The notes under the pieces: generated by a model
The model's database searches: none
What the model was told of the DNA's origin: nothing
Seen by the model: only the letters and a program-made list of their open reading frames with translations
Shown here: positions 38,491-50,400 of the stretch, in pieces
Layout: every line of letters starts with the position of its first letter
How positions within the stretch are numbered: position 1 is the first letter of the stretch
Program-made: the position numbers and the translations under genes
DNA from: Isoetes taiwanensis
Taxonomy: Eukaryota; Streptophyta; Lycopodiopsida; Isoetales; Isoetaceae
DNA length: 64,000 nucleotides
NCBI GenBank assembly: GCA_021234155.1
Contig: JAJEKV010000087.1
Span: 4,261,242 to 4,325,241, forward strand
Reading direction: 5' to 3'

Positions 38491-41400
38491 TCACAGCCAA
38501 GCTGGATTGACCAGTGGTGTTACCACAGCCTTCACTTGCAAATAATTTAGGAGAGCATACTCACCCTTTTCACGGCCTATACCACTTGATTTGTAGCCTC
38601 CAAATGGAATGGCTGCATCAAAAATGTCATAACAGTTAATCCACACAGTGCCTACTCGGAGTGCACGGCTCAAGTAGTTGGCAGTATCCAAGTCTTTGGT
38701 AAACACTCCAGCTGCCAATCCATAATGAGAGTTGTTTGATCTCTCTACTACCTCCTCCAATGTGCTGCATCAGCTTAAAGAACGTTACTCGACAAATATA
38801 ATGTATTCTGAACAGTTTGCACTTAATACCTGAATTTTGATATCGACTGAACAGGTCCGAAAATTTCATCTTTAAATATCGCCATATCATCCTGCAGGGA
38901 ATGACACTTAAAAGACCGAGAGGAAAACAAGCTTTTAGTTGTTGTCTTACTTACTTGAACATCTGTAAATACTGTAGGCTCGACATAGTAACCTTTGCTT
39001 CCTAACCGTTTCCCACCCGTTACAAGGGTTGCGCCCTCTTCTTCACCTACTTTAATGTAACTCAAGATCTTGTCAAACTGGGACTTGTCAATCTGCACTT
39101 GCCACAAGGCACAAGCAAATCAATAAAATTCAAAAATATTAGGACAACCACCATCATGTTGTTCTTACCTGAGGACCCTGTTCTACACCACTTTTGAAAG
39201 GATCACCAACAACACGTTGCTTTGCCCGTGCCTTTGCTTTTTCCATAAATTCATCGTATATGCTTTCATGCACAAAAGTTCGAGAACCAGCACAGCAACA
39301 TTGGCCCTGCATTAAACTTTAATGATTTTATGTGTTTTCCAGTAGCTGAGAACTTCAAAGTAATATTTGTGAAGTCCAATAATAGTTTTTGTTCGAGCAT
39401 CAAATGCAAACAAACTTACCTGGTTAAAAAAAAGTGCAAAATGAGACAACTCAACAGCTTGATCGATGTCAGCACCTTCGCAGATAATAAATGGTGATTT
39501 CCCTCCAAGTTCCAAAGTCACTTTTTTTAGATTACTTTTAGCAGCAGCTTCCAGTATACGATGACCTATCACTGTCGATCCTGTGAATGCAACCTGAAAA
39601 AACACAAGGATGAAACTAATGTAGGCCTTCTATTCTAAGAAATGACACTATTATGCAAGATACAAAGAAGATCATGAAACAAATACAAGAATTGGCACAA
39701 CGTTCAAAAAAATGCAACAGTATACATCATGCCACCTTTTACATGTCCCTCTCTTCAGATAGGCTAACTAGTTGTCAATGCTAGGCTTTTGCGATTTCAA
39801 TGTTAAAGAGAGTAATGGAAATGATATGCTATGCATTCGTGTCTAAAAGCTCTCAGCTATATAAATATCTATAAGTTGTCAATATGAAGGAAACCTGGGA
39901 ACATATGCATTTGGCTATAGGATGTACCTTATCAATGTCCATGTGACTTGCAACAGCAGCCCCAGCAGTCTCACCAAAACCAGATATTATATTGAGAACT
40001 CCAGGAGGAATTCCTGCCTACTTAAAGAATTGATATCATCGTTAGAAAAGCATTTCCAGCTAGTAAACTCTTTAATTCAAAGCATGCGTATTGGAAGCCC
40101 CAATGCATACATTTTCAAACCCCTGCCATCCTTAGTGTTCTTACGAACAGATTCAAATTATTGCGAAGTTAAAATGACAGGTTACCTTAGAATGCATATC
40201 AAAGCAGGCAAACATTTAGTAATGTGCAAACAACAGGTATACAGTAGAAAATGGATCAATAGCTTTGGCTTATTTGTGAAATCCTTTAGGAATCTTAAAC
40301 CATTAGCCCGTCTATGTTATTTCACCAGGGGACTCGCATGAACACTTAAGATTTGTTCAGGTTTGTAAGGATACTTTTAAGTTGTTAACTTTCCATAGAT
40401 CTAACTGAGTATTAATTTTATCACACAAGTCTCAAGCTCTTTAAAAGTAATGTTAAAATCATAAAAGCATCCAGGAGAAACCCTTGTGCGATATTACCTC
40501 CAGGGCTAACTTTCCTGCCAATAAGGCAGACAAAGGTGTTTGCTCAGCTGTCTTAAGAACGATTGTGTTGCCACAAGCAAGCGCAGGGGCAACCTTCCAA
40601 GCAAACATGATCATGGGAAAGTTCCATGGTATTATCTGGCCCACTACTCCTATTGGTTCATGGAAAGTGTGTACATGGTGTGGCCCATCGGCAGGGAGTG
40701 TCTTTCCATGAATTTTGTCAGCCCAACCTGCCAAATACCTTTATTATTACCATGCGCGATTATTATACAAGATTCAAATTACCAAATACATGCAAAAATG
40801 ATTGCCTGCATAATAATGGAACATGCGAATGACATGTGGCATTTCACTTTTGCTTGCTTGCTCATAAGGTTTTCCACTATCTAGTACATCCAAAGCTGCC
40901 AATTCATCACTGTGCTTCTCTAGAAGGCCAGCAAACTTCAGGATAATACGAGACCGCTCCTGTAGTAACATTCAACCCAGTAAAAGGAATTAGAGAGAAT
41001 ATAAATGCAAAAGTTTGAAAAGTCAAGAGGGCACAAAATGCCATCAGAGGCCGCCGAGGAAAAGAAGCTACTGTATTGACATAGACAACACATAAAAAGA
41101 TATGAAAGCAGCTAAAGGTCACATTGAGGCATCACAGGTAGGAAAGAACGGAATGAGTTTCAGTATTCCATAAAATCTGTAAGTCATCAATTGTGTCCTG
41201 ATTCATAATACATAACATCTTGATGAAGTATCTTTAACCCCCTCTCTGAAATCACCATGAATCCAACAGGATTTTTTATTCTGATGTTGCAGTGAGTGAA
41301 AATTATGTGAGAGGATCCAATCTGTGTAAGGCAATCATGAATCTAACAAGTTGGCAGAAGAAAAGAAACATGTAGCTATAGGGAAATACCAAAGTACAGA

Positions 41401-43352
41401 TTTATGCTTGCATAATTAGATGAATACCAAATTCAATTAGGACCATGCACTGCTGATCTGGAAAAACCTTCCTTTTCCTTGGATCCTTTACTTTCTCCAA
41501 ACTTTCTCCAACTATTAATTAGGATCTTCATGCAACTCTTAAACTGGGAATGGCTTCCCTCTATTGCGTTGTTGCTTTATCCAGGCCATCTTTCAGAGCT
41601 TCTACATCTTGATGCAATCGACCGGCTTGACAATGGAATTGGTGCAATCTATCTTTCTTCAATACCCATAGGCCAACATGGTTAACTCTTGCAGGGAAAA
41701 GTGCCAGTGCCCAGTGTGTAGGTCCCTACAACTGAGTAGATCTGTTGGAAAAAAACTTAATAGTAACTCTAATAGGTTCAAAAAGGTGTGGATTACGAAT
41801 TCCAACTCTTTCCCACACCCCACAGGACAATTTCGTGCTCATTCCATGGTTGAGAAAAATGGGTCATCAAAATTAGGATGCAAATTCATTCAGTATGGAA
41901 CTCCTCTTGTCATTGTGATTGAGCACCCACCATGCAACATCCATTCAACACATGACAGGACTATCCATTTTTTATAGATTATTCTTTTGTCCATTCAACT
42001 TACTCCTACAGAGGTTGCATAAGTAATCTCCAAAGGTAAGAATCAAGTAAAATGAAAGGATCTAGAACCAGAGATATATAATTTCTTTTAAAAGTGGCGT
42101 CAGGAGAAAAATTACATAGGAAGTCATTCTGGGCCATGGACCTTCATTGAAAGCTTTTCTGGCTGCTTTAACTGCTCTATTCACATCCTCCGCACCGCCT
42201 GCTGATACATAAGCAATTACCTGTTCGGTCCGTGGATCAATGGTAGGAAATTCCTTTCCTGCAGATAGCATCCACTGCTTATTACCATTTACATAACTAC
42301 AAATTTTCATGTCTATCCACACAAATTTTCATGTCTATCCACGATTGTTTAAGAAGCAAGCAAAAAACTAACACCATCTAGGGAGTTGGGAATCTACCAG
42401 ATGCGGCATTAACAAACTCCCCATTGATAAGCAATTTTGTATAGGTCACGTCCACTGGTGCTTTTATGGCAGATTCCACTTCATGTTGTGCTGCAACACC
42501 ATAATTCCGCCAAATGCCTCCCGAACAAAACACTGGGAAGATTCTCATCAATCAATTATGATGCGGTGACAGAAGTACAGAAATGAGCTAAACATCTCAA
42601 AAATATATGCCAAGATAGTGCTAAACAAGAATATAGTGCCAAGATAGTGATATGCATCGAGTTCCTCAGGGCAGCATGATTATAGGGGAATGGATTGGAC
42701 TGTTTCCACTGGATAACAATAAGAATATCTGCCGGAATGAATACCCTTTCAAAGTCAGGTCTTAGATATCGCATTAGTCAAACTTCATGGACCTCAAAGG
42801 TTTGCTTTTAGTGTAAAATAACAATTTTTCGAGGTCTCTTGTTCAAGGGGTGAATAATCAATACACAATTCAACGAAATATGGTAAGAAGTTGATGCTCT
42901 CAAAGTCCCCACATTAGCTGTATGCTAAACGAAGACACATACAATATCAGTAACCGTGTAGAATAAAAGGGCCGATCAACATATGGACATCCTATATGTC
43001 TAACGCGCACCATGTTAACCCTTCCAAAGATCCAAAGCCATTGGAAGAAGACAATGAGCGCAAAAATGCAAGGGAGAGAATAATTCGACCGTTGTAGAGC
43101 GTACAAGGCATGCATAATTCAGATTTATAGAGATGTAGTTAAGAAAGAAGCGCGATAAGAAACTTTTCTCAAATTGCATGCTAAGATGCTGAAATCCGAG
43201 ATATTTATAGAACGGACAGAGGAAACTACAATCAAACACATTACAGAGAAAAACAGCATGTTTGACGAACCTGAAGAACTACGCAAGAATTCTGAAGAAC
43301 GTCGGGAAGATGTGCGAGATAAAAGACGAGAAGCAAAAATGCGAGAAGCCAT
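38491..43352 (-). CDS. ALDH2B: Mitochondrial NAD-dependent aldehyde dehydrogenase, family 2, 11 exons
   Basis: Exons on the minus strand: 43,352-43,271; 42,532-42,398; 42,258-42,116; 40,959-40,806; 40,727-40,498; 40,017-39,928; 39,593-39,420; 39,306-39,169; 39,092-38,955; 38,891-38,830; 38,764-38,491. They join in phase to 1,620 nt, 539 residues, close to known plant ALDH2B proteins (about 538). The start [18 protein letters not shown] is an Arg/Ser-rich mitochondrial presequence. Visible motifs: PWNFP with Asn207, the FTGSTVIG nucleotide-binding segment, Glu306 in [10 protein letters not shown], catalytic Cys340 in [10 protein letters not shown], and the C-terminal NPAWL. Numbering is offset by 38 from mature human ALDH2 throughout. 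The enzyme oxidises aldehydes such as acetaldehyde to acids with NAD, probably as a tetramer in the matrix (family knowledge). All introns are GT-AG except intron 4, which begins GC. No disabling change seen. A cytosolic family-2 form is less likely because of the leader. Confidence 0.93.
40728..40805 (-). other. Non-canonical GC-AG intron of the aldehyde dehydrogenase gene
   Basis: Intron 4 (78 bp) begins AG|GCAATC and ends TTTGGCAG. The protein frame requires this junction (YYAG then W). No GT near the exon end keeps the frame. GC-AG introns are a known minor class. Confidence 0.75.
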
Positions 43353-43758
43353 GGCAAAGAAAAGCCGGAACTAGGTGAGCTGGAAGGGGTCTAAGGGTGA
43401 GCTCCGGCCCGATTCAGCTCAACCATTCAGAAATGCACCAGCTGAAATTCCTGAGGGAGGAATTGGAGATGGCAGAAAAAGAAGGGACCAATTGGGTACC
43501 TTACTGCTCCAGTGGCGATGGAAAGCTCAGGCAGATAAGATCAAGCCTACCACGTGATCACTGTTTGTTTTTCCTAGTCAAGGCCCTGCTGCAACTGCAA
43601 AGTCCAGAATATAACACTATTTCTTTCATACGGACACGTCTAAACGACATTTCATCTTACCTATGACTTATGTCTCTTCTTAGAATATCCCACTTATAGG
43701 TTCTTCAAATTGTTGCCGAAGTGTCCTGCAAACATTTAATATATTCACCAAATGTATT

Positions 43759-43925
43759 GGGGAACGGAGTATGGGACCCCTTTCCGGTTTGGAAGGGGCC
43801 CCCCGACCGGCGGCAACCGGGAGCAGGTCCCTTCCAAACCGGAAAGGGAAAGGGGGGCCCGCGACCGACGGCAGCGGGGAGCAGGTCCCTTTCAAACTGG
43901 AAAGGGGGACCATGCTCCGTTCCCC
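43759..43925. mobile_element. GC-rich inverted-repeat element upstream of the aldehyde dehydrogenase gene
   Basis: The first 38 bases and the last 37-38 bases are inverted copies with about 33 of 38 matches; the arms open GGGGAACGGAG. Inside, AGCAGGTCCCTT recurs at a 58-bp spacing (43,821 and 43,879). The GC content is far above the flanks. It starts about 400 bp upstream of the gene's ATG, so it may lie in the promoter. It could be a MITE or a piece of a larger palindromic repeat. Confidence 0.6.
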
Positions 43926-44559
43926 GACAACGTGGAAGTTGGGGAGCCATTTTGCTCTGGCACTGCAAAGGCTTAAGAAGCTGGCTTTTGGCCATGGCGA
44001 TTCTTTAACAGGGACGAAGATGGGCAAAAACAGGGGAAAGAAAAGAAAGGGCAAAATGACCTGTAAACGCCTGTAATGTTTCTTGTTGCCGCAATGATGA
44101 AGCCAACTTCCATTCCGGAATGGAGAGGATGCCACATGGCATCAGGAGATTCACCCTCACAAAAAAATGGCGATCCAACTTCCATATTGTTGCACCAAGT
44201 GTCCTGTAAATTTTCATCAAACGTATGTATGTCTCTTCTTCAAATATCCCATGTAGGTTCTTCAAACGGTTGCACAGGTGTCGTGTAAACATTTAATATG
44301 CACCAAATTAATTTTGTTATTAGTCAATTGGCATGAAGTAATCAATTCAATTCAATGATCTATGTGTGGATTAATGCATATATCTATGTGTGGCTGACAT
44401 AATCAGCAAAGTTTCCTGCTGGATCTAGCCCAGCCTACCCACTACATACTCCCCCCATTCCTAATGGAAGTACCAAGAAAAAGGGCTATCTTTAGCACGA
44501 AAATTCCCTTCTCTTCTAAACAATACTGTGAAATTTCAATTCCACACGGTAGCTTACAT

Positions 44560-45480
44560 GGCTTCTGGAGAATTTCCCAAACCAAATGTTGAAGAATTTC
44601 CCAAACCAAATGTTGCAGTGCTGCAATAATGTGTGCCCAATCAAAAACCGTATGTTTATTACTTAAGATTTGTGAAGGTCTGGCATTTGTATCGAAAGAC
44701 GTACAAAGCTGACGCTGGCATCTGGGTTGTGGCAAGTAGCAGTATTTTTTTTTTTTTTCCTAAGGTGGAGCGGCGGATAGGAGCCCGCGTGCGGCCTGGG
44801 CATATGGCGGTCAGGGAGCTCCATTCTAATTTGGTTATGTGCAGGTGTCGGCACGGCCATGTGGATGAGATGGGAATCGGCCAGTTTGATTTCGTTGGTT
44901 CTGCAGCGGAGACCTGAGGTTTTTTGGCAGACAATGCCTTAGCAACATTACAAAAGTTTAGAAGCCAGCTTTACGATACTCGAAGCCAATTCTTAAGTCG
45001 AAACGGCCATAGGCTTAATGACGGCAATAAGTTGGGCAGACAGGATTGTCCAACTGCAAAGAAAATCCCTGCAATAACATGACAGAATAATGCACCGGAA
45101 TTATGCGGGCCTCAATTAGTTTAGCAGGCCCGGAGTTCAAAATCGGTAGATTAATGGTGGTCTTGGGTGAGATCAATGCAGCGAAGTTCAAAGTCATATA
45201 GCTTTGGTTCTTTAATTTCTTTTTTTCGTCATCTACTTTCAGGCATTCAGGCATCACGAAACCAGGAGCTTTGGCCTTATGTTGGCTTCTGCCTTTGCTG
45301 CCAAATTGCTGGAACGAATTGTTGGAGCTGTTCTTTCTCTAGAAACTATAGTAATCAATCTCCATTTCTTTCTGTTTTGCATTGAATCTAACTGTATCCG
45401 GGCTCTGTGCTGCATGTATCATGTCAGGAATTAAGCTGGATTGTGAAGCTTCAGATAAGGTAGTCGGAGATGTCCTCTTC
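44560..45480. other. Intergenic part of duplication copy A
   Basis: This stretch has no counterpart in copy B. AATTTCCCAAACCAAATGTT is repeated at 44,571 and 44,592. A T run at 44,745 and a GC-richer patch at 44,765-44,900 are present. No gene recognised. Confidence 0.4.
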
Positions 45481-45494
45481 GTGGTTGTTCCGAG

Positions 45495-45752
45495 TAAGAC
45501 CTGAGCGTTGGATTGGAACTGGGATTCGATTCCCCAGGCTCATGTCATATTGGAATCTTGTTGCTATGTTTGAGTTGTGCAGTATTGGATTGTATTAGTA
45601 TGACATTGTACTGTACAGATTAGTAAGCCATGAGCATTGGATTGGAACTGGGATTCGATTCCCCAAGCTCATATCATGTTGGAATCTTGTTGGTTTGTTT
45701 GAGTTGTGCAGTATTGGATTGTATTAGTATGACATTGTACTGTACAGATGCT
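45495..45752. repeat. Tandem duplication, 129-bp period, two copies
   Basis: GGATTGGAACTGGGATTCGA occurs at 45,510 and 45,639, and both copies end AGTATGACATTGTACTGTAC. The last motif recurs as AGTATGACATTGTACT at 46,565, at the left edge of the next element. Confidence 0.9.
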
Positions 45753-46564
45753 AGAATATTGTCTTAACCCATGGTGTTTGGTCAAGGAGCGCCTCTTTAA
45801 AAGCGGGTCAGTTTGACCCCAAAAAGGCCTCACATGGGCGAACTAGATGTATGGAGAGGTAATATCCTATGAATTATGCCACGTTCCGAGGGCCATATAA
45901 AGTAATACATAGTTTATCTATAATACGCTTCCTTGCAATATTGTTAAAAAAACTAATAAGGTGAGATAGCAATTTTGGCAACATTGGCTCACCGTCATGC
46001 TTGGTTTATAAAAGAAAGTTCTACTTATATGGCAACATGCTTTAAGGTTTATAAAAGAAAGTTCTACTTATATTTCAAGGTCTAAATTTAGAGCCCTTGC
46101 GGACTTATTAAGGCCTCTAGAAAATGTTTTTAGTCATTGTTGATTGAACATACACAACGCACAGACATGCGTCTACGCACATACACGCACAAAATACAAT
46201 TGTACAACATATCTAAAGACGTCTAATATGTTCTTCATAAAGCAAATCATGAAACCTCTTCAAAGTTATGATGGTGGATTAATATTCTTTATCATGAGAT
46301 GTTCTCACAAGGTACATGATGTATATAGCATATTCTAGTCCTTAGTCATTTCGCATGAAGTAACATTCTTACATATGCATGGTGTGGCTTTAGAAAAGGT
46401 ACATCCCATAATATGGACAATAATGCATATAAATACCACTTTATAAGCATTATTGTCCATATTACGGGATGTACCTCTTGTGAAGCCAAAATCAATACCA
46501 CTTTATGCATTATTATCTATCTTATCGGATGTACCTCTTCTGAAGCCACGAACTGATAATAATC

Positions 46565-48490
46565 AGTATGACATTGTACTCTCCCGCGGAATCACTAAGC
46601 CTCCGAAAACGAGATCCGTTTCGGAGGCCCTGTTATTCGTACCTGACAGCGTCAGGTGTACCTTCTGATGGATCTCAGCCATCCGTCTGCAGGGTCCATC
46701 CTGGCCGTCCGTTTTATACCTTCCGGCGGAATCACCTCCACAAAATACCGCTGGACGGAATCACCGCCCTTTTATTCCACGGGACGGAATCACCATCTGG
46801 AATATCCCAGTAAAAATTCAAATTTTTGATGTCCTATTGTACTTTTATTCTGGGAGGTTTTTCAGCTAGTGCGGGCTATGGCGGCTTGCTCTGGCAATAG
46901 ATGGCGATTGAACAGGCTGGGGTTGAGGAGGCGAAGTTCTGAGAAGATCTTTGAAGCTATCACAGCGGCAACGACTGGAGCAACCACAGGAGCCACAACA
47001 GGGGCCACCACATGAGCCACGACGAGGGAAGCTACAGGGGCGACCACGGGGGCAACAACCGGAGCCACAACTGGCACAACCACGGTTGTTGGAGCGGCCA
47101 CAGGTGCAGAGACTGGAGCTTTCACCGGACCTGTGCTGCGGCAGAACATAAAAGCGGAGTTTCTATTAAAAAAGACGATAGTTTAAGGCAAGAATCTGTA
47201 GTAATGGTGAGATTTGAATATGTCAATCGTTTTTAAATTGTTTCGGTAGCCCAAATTTGTTGGTTCAAACCCTAGATCGGGGCAGGGGGTCCACACCTTG
47301 GCCATAGCCATTTTGGGGTCTGCAGGGGCACAGGTTTTCTTCACGATATGGCAGATTTGTTTGGGCGATCGGGTGGGCCAACAAAAGCAACAGAAAGGAT
47401 GAAGATGGGAGGCCCATTTTGCTTCAAAAATCCACCTCTTAAGCTTCAGATTGTTTTGTTTTTCAGCCCCCTTCTTGTTTCTATGGCCCTGTGTGTTATT
47501 GCTCTGGTAAGCATTGGTCCACAGATAGAAAAAATCAGAGAAGGGCTTGTTTCTGTGAAAAAATCACAAAAAGTTGTTTCAAATGCAAGGGCAGCTACAG
47601 ATTTTGTTGCCTATCATAGGCAGCCTGTTCAAAGGAGCCTTATAATCAGGCAAGGCAGACCTCCTTGGTCCAGAAGAAGAAGAAACCATAGATGGGTTGA
47701 TTGGGTAAAAGGAATAGAAGTTTACCATGATACCATTTGCCTCTTGTTTCTTGCTTCTTGTTCTTGCTTCTTGCTTCTTGTTTCTTGTTTCTTGTTTCTT
47801 GTTCTTGCTTTGAAGCAGCCTATGGCATTGCCGATATTGGCAAGGGGTTCAAATCCCCAACCAGAAATGTTCTGGATAGTGCAGGATAACAATGGACACG
47901 CACAGACAAAATGGAGTAGCCCAGCTTGTTTTTTCCACCACTGGTTTAGTACTAATTTCTTTCATGATCTTCAAGTAACGTAGGCTTCGCTTAAACCATC
48001 CTCAACCGCTTTTTATGGAATCTCGCATAAACTTCTGCTGGGATTGAACCGTCTGCCAATTTTTCCTCCCTGCCTGCAGTTATTAGAGATTCAAAGGTCT
48101 CCAGGAATAGTACGTGGTGATTCCACGGGGGAGAATATTATCGTGGTGATTCCATGGGGGAGAATATTTACGCGGTGATTCCACGGGAGAGAATATATCG
48201 TGCGCGGTGATTCCATGGGGAGAATATTATGGTATTCGGTGATTCCACCCCACATGATCAATTCCATGTGATTCCGTCGCGTAGAATAAAAGGATGGTGA
48301 TTCCGTCCAGCGGTATTTTGCAGACGTGATTCCGCCAGAAGGTATAAAATGGAGCCTATCAGGTACGGATAACGGGGCGGGTACGGATAACGGGGTAGGA
48401 GGGTACGGATAACGGGATAGGAGGGTTAGTGATTCTGCGGGAGAGTAGTCACAGCGACGGAATCACCAAAACCACGGTAAAGCTATTTTC
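46565..48490. mobile_element. Non-autonomous DNA transposon with long structured ends and an internal frame
   Basis: Copy B lacks this block, so it is an insertion. Its ends are inverted copies: ACTCTCCCGCGGAATCAC at 46,578 answers GTGATTCTGCGGGAGAGT ending at 48,446, and further in TACCGCTGGACGGAATCACC (about 46,747) answers GGTGATTCCGTCCAGCGGTA (about 48,296). The subterminal regions repeat GGAATCAC/GTGATTCC many times: four or more on the left and about nine on the right, where 48,110-48,250 is a tandem series of about 30-35 bp. GGTACGGATAACGGG recurs three times near 48,365-48,415. A 10-bp-arm hairpin starts at 46,598. No transposase is recognisable. The exact termini and target duplication are unclear to about 40 bp; superfamily undetermined. 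Confidence 0.8.
47348..47983 (+). CDS. 211-codon frame inside the transposon, possible captured gene fragment
   Basis: I do not recognise the product. A hydrophobic segment at about residues 33-57 could span a membrane. A second at about 130-155 is encoded by a CTTGTT-type microsatellite and may be meaningless. Splice-like signals lie inside the frame: a T-rich tract ending CAG at 47,466 and CTG|GTAAGC at 47,507. These suggest that a piece of a spliced host gene was captured and that the continuous frame is partly accidental. No stop interrupts the 636 bases, which is unusual in this AT-rich region. Upstream (46,950-47,130) a minus-strand stretch encodes Val-Ala-Pro repeats, also unassigned. 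Confidence 0.3.
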   Translation: MADLFGRSGGPTKATERMKMGGPFCFKNPPLKLQIVLFFSPLLVSMALCVIALVSIGPQIEKIREGLVSVKKSQKVVSNARAATDFVAYHRQPVQRSLIIRQGRPPWSRRRRNHRWVDWVKGIEVYHDTICLLFLASCSCFLLLVSCFLFLVLALKQPMALPILARGSNPQPEMFWIVQDNNGHAQTKWSSPACFFHHWFSTNFFHDLQVT

Positions 48491-48534
48491 ACCCGACAAC
48501 ATAGGTGAAAATGGCAGCAAATGTAGTAGCGGCC

Positions 48535-48717
48535 CAATCGTCTTATTTAACAACTATGGTTATGTTTGAACCAGCATGAAATAAAAAAAACTCCGTGTAT
48601 TTTTTTCTTGCGATGTGGCTTTAACATGACACTCACGAACAAACTCGTTAAGTCCACAAAAACCTCATGTATTTTTTTTGGGTCAAACATCACCGTGGTT
48701 GATAAATAAGACGCTCG
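48535..48717. mobile_element. Mutator-like MITE with 9-bp target duplication
   Basis: GTAGCGGCC stands on both sides (48,526-48,534 and 48,718-48,726). The ends are inverted repeats of about 38 bp sharing CGTCTTATTTA, CAAC and ATGTTTGA. Copy B at about 53,421 has a single uninterrupted GTAGCG site, the empty site. Nine-base duplications are typical of Mutator-like elements. Confidence 0.85.
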
Positions 48718-49484
48718 GTAGCGGCCAACCAATAAGCAAATTCATAAAGGTTGAAGCAGATTTTATTATACACCTTCCCATTTCTATTCTTTTTCACATT
48801 TCCATGCAGATTGAACAACCTGAGCAAAGACAGCTTATCTTATTTTGGTTCTAAGGAAAACCATTAATAAGAAGGGGTGCCATGCAAATTAGTATGCAAA
48901 TAGGGCTTCAAATTTGAGGATCACAAAGAGGATGGGAGAATAAGGAAAGGGGTAGTATTGTCTTACCTTTAAAAGGAGGTCAGGCTGGCTAGTCTAGGCC
49001 TAGAAGTTACGTATTACGAAGAAGCGATCTAGCATGGTGATGCTAAAAGTGATGCTGTTAGCACCATACTTCCTAAGGTGGCCTTAAATCCTAGCTTACA
49101 AAGTGAGCATGGACCACAGAAGTTTTGCCCAATGGAAGCGAAAAAAATTGGTAGAGACCTCGCAACGTGCCTCAAGTTAAGCGCGCTTTGGCTGGAATAA
49201 AATTGGGATAGTGGACTTACCATTCTGCCAAACGCGTTGTCTTATTGGATGCCCAAGGATTTACCTCTATATATTTCTTACATGGCATTTGCGTTCCTGG
49301 GTTCAGGCATAAACACCTTATCTACCATGGTTCATAGTGAAAACCCAATTTCATATGCGCCACTCATCCCTCTAGAAGCATACCTTATATAGTATTTATA
49401 TTCTCGCAAAAATGCACCTCTTAAAGTAGATTTTTTATTGTGGTTGTTTATATTGTATTTGTGATAATGTTGTGGACCATATTT

Positions 49485-50140
49485 AAGCTTTATTTATACT
49501 GCTTTACAAGCTACATGTAGCATAAACGTCAGGTGATATGAGCCTACCCAGCACTTACACACTTAAGCATGAAACATGTGGCCTTTTTTACTCATTGATA
49601 CTTATTATGGAGATGTAGCGACAAGTTGTAGTAAAGACAAAATGAGATTTCTTATAGTTTGAAACCAAATTAATTTTGACATATGGCTTCGGATAGAGCT
49701 TTTTGAGTTTTTTTTTTTTATTTTTTTTCTAAGCTTGCCCAATGGTCCAATGCAAAAAAAAAAAAAAAAAAAAAAGAACATCTATTTTTATCAATTTTTT
49801 TACAACCAAAATATTGAGAAAATCATTTGGCAATCTTATAAAGGGAGTGGATTCCAAAGGCTGGTTTAGGTATAATGTTATAGTTATGATCATGTTGTTG
49901 ACCTAAGAGATACTCACAAGAGATATATTTAAGCTTTATTTATAATGCTTTACAAGCTACATGTAGCATAAATATCAAGTGATATGAACCTACCCAGTAG
50001 TTACACACTTAAGCATGCAACATGTGGCCATTTTTACTCTGGTTTTAACCTTTGACACCTATTATGGAGATGTAGCAACAAGTTTTAGTAAAGACCAAAT
50101 GAGATTTTTTTATGGTTTAGAATACCAAATTAATTTGCCA
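49485..50140. repeat. Direct duplication, 436-bp offset
   Basis: About 210 bases starting ATTTAAGCTTTATTTATA at 49,491 recur at 49,927, including CTTTACAAGCTACATGTAGC and ACACTTAAGCATG. Between them lie a T run near 49,710 and an A run of about 22 at 49,756. Confidence 0.85.
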
Positions 50141-50264
50141 TACTACTTTGGAAATAGATATAAGACTTTAAGTCTTTTTCTAAGGGGGCATTTGGACTAG
50201 ATATGTAGTGGAAATATGGGTAAACCTTTACCACTCTGCCACATATATCCAAGGGCTTCATAGC

Positions 50265-50400
50265 AATAGAATAGAATAGAATAGTATTTTTATAGTCCAC
50301 TGAGAGCAATTGGCCTATGGAACCCAACAAAGAGAATGGCAGGCATATTAATGTCAGGATTAAAAAACCCCTGCCCCGAAGGGTTCTCAAGTGTAAAAAC
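50265..50400 (-). mobile_element. 5'-truncated LINE 3' end with TTCTA tail
   Basis: On the minus strand the sequence runs from CTTCGGGGCAGGGGTTTTTT through GGGTTCCATAGGCCAATTG to GTGGACTATAAAAATAC and a tandem TTCTA tail (50,284-50,265). It aligns with the end of the LINE at 53,040-53,172, so both are one family. Confidence 0.8.

Larger units (their letters stand above)
43560..49385. repeat. Segmental duplication, copy A
   Basis: Collinear homology with 50,930-54,045. Clear anchors: 43,626-43,756 and 44,215-44,320 with 51,000-51,160; 44,390-44,560 with 51,180-51,340; 45,940-46,265 with 51,640-51,975; 46,265-46,560 with 53,173-53,390; 48,491-49,385 with 53,393-54,045. Compared with B it has extra blocks at 43,753-44,240, 44,560-45,940, 46,565-48,490 and 48,535-48,717. 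Confidence 0.85.

Noticed and set aside
39922-40341. 139-codon plus-strand frame
   Set aside because: It lies across exon 6 and intron 5 of the aldehyde dehydrogenase gene on the other strand and has no independent support.
43375-44292. Several overlapping frames on both strands near the aldehyde dehydrogenase start
   Set aside because: They come from the GC-rich palindromic element, which is stop-poor in all frames.
46862-47149. Minus-strand Val-Ala-Pro repeat protein
   Set aside because: It arises from a GC-rich short tandem repeat inside a transposon; the other strand is also open, and no start context or family supports it.
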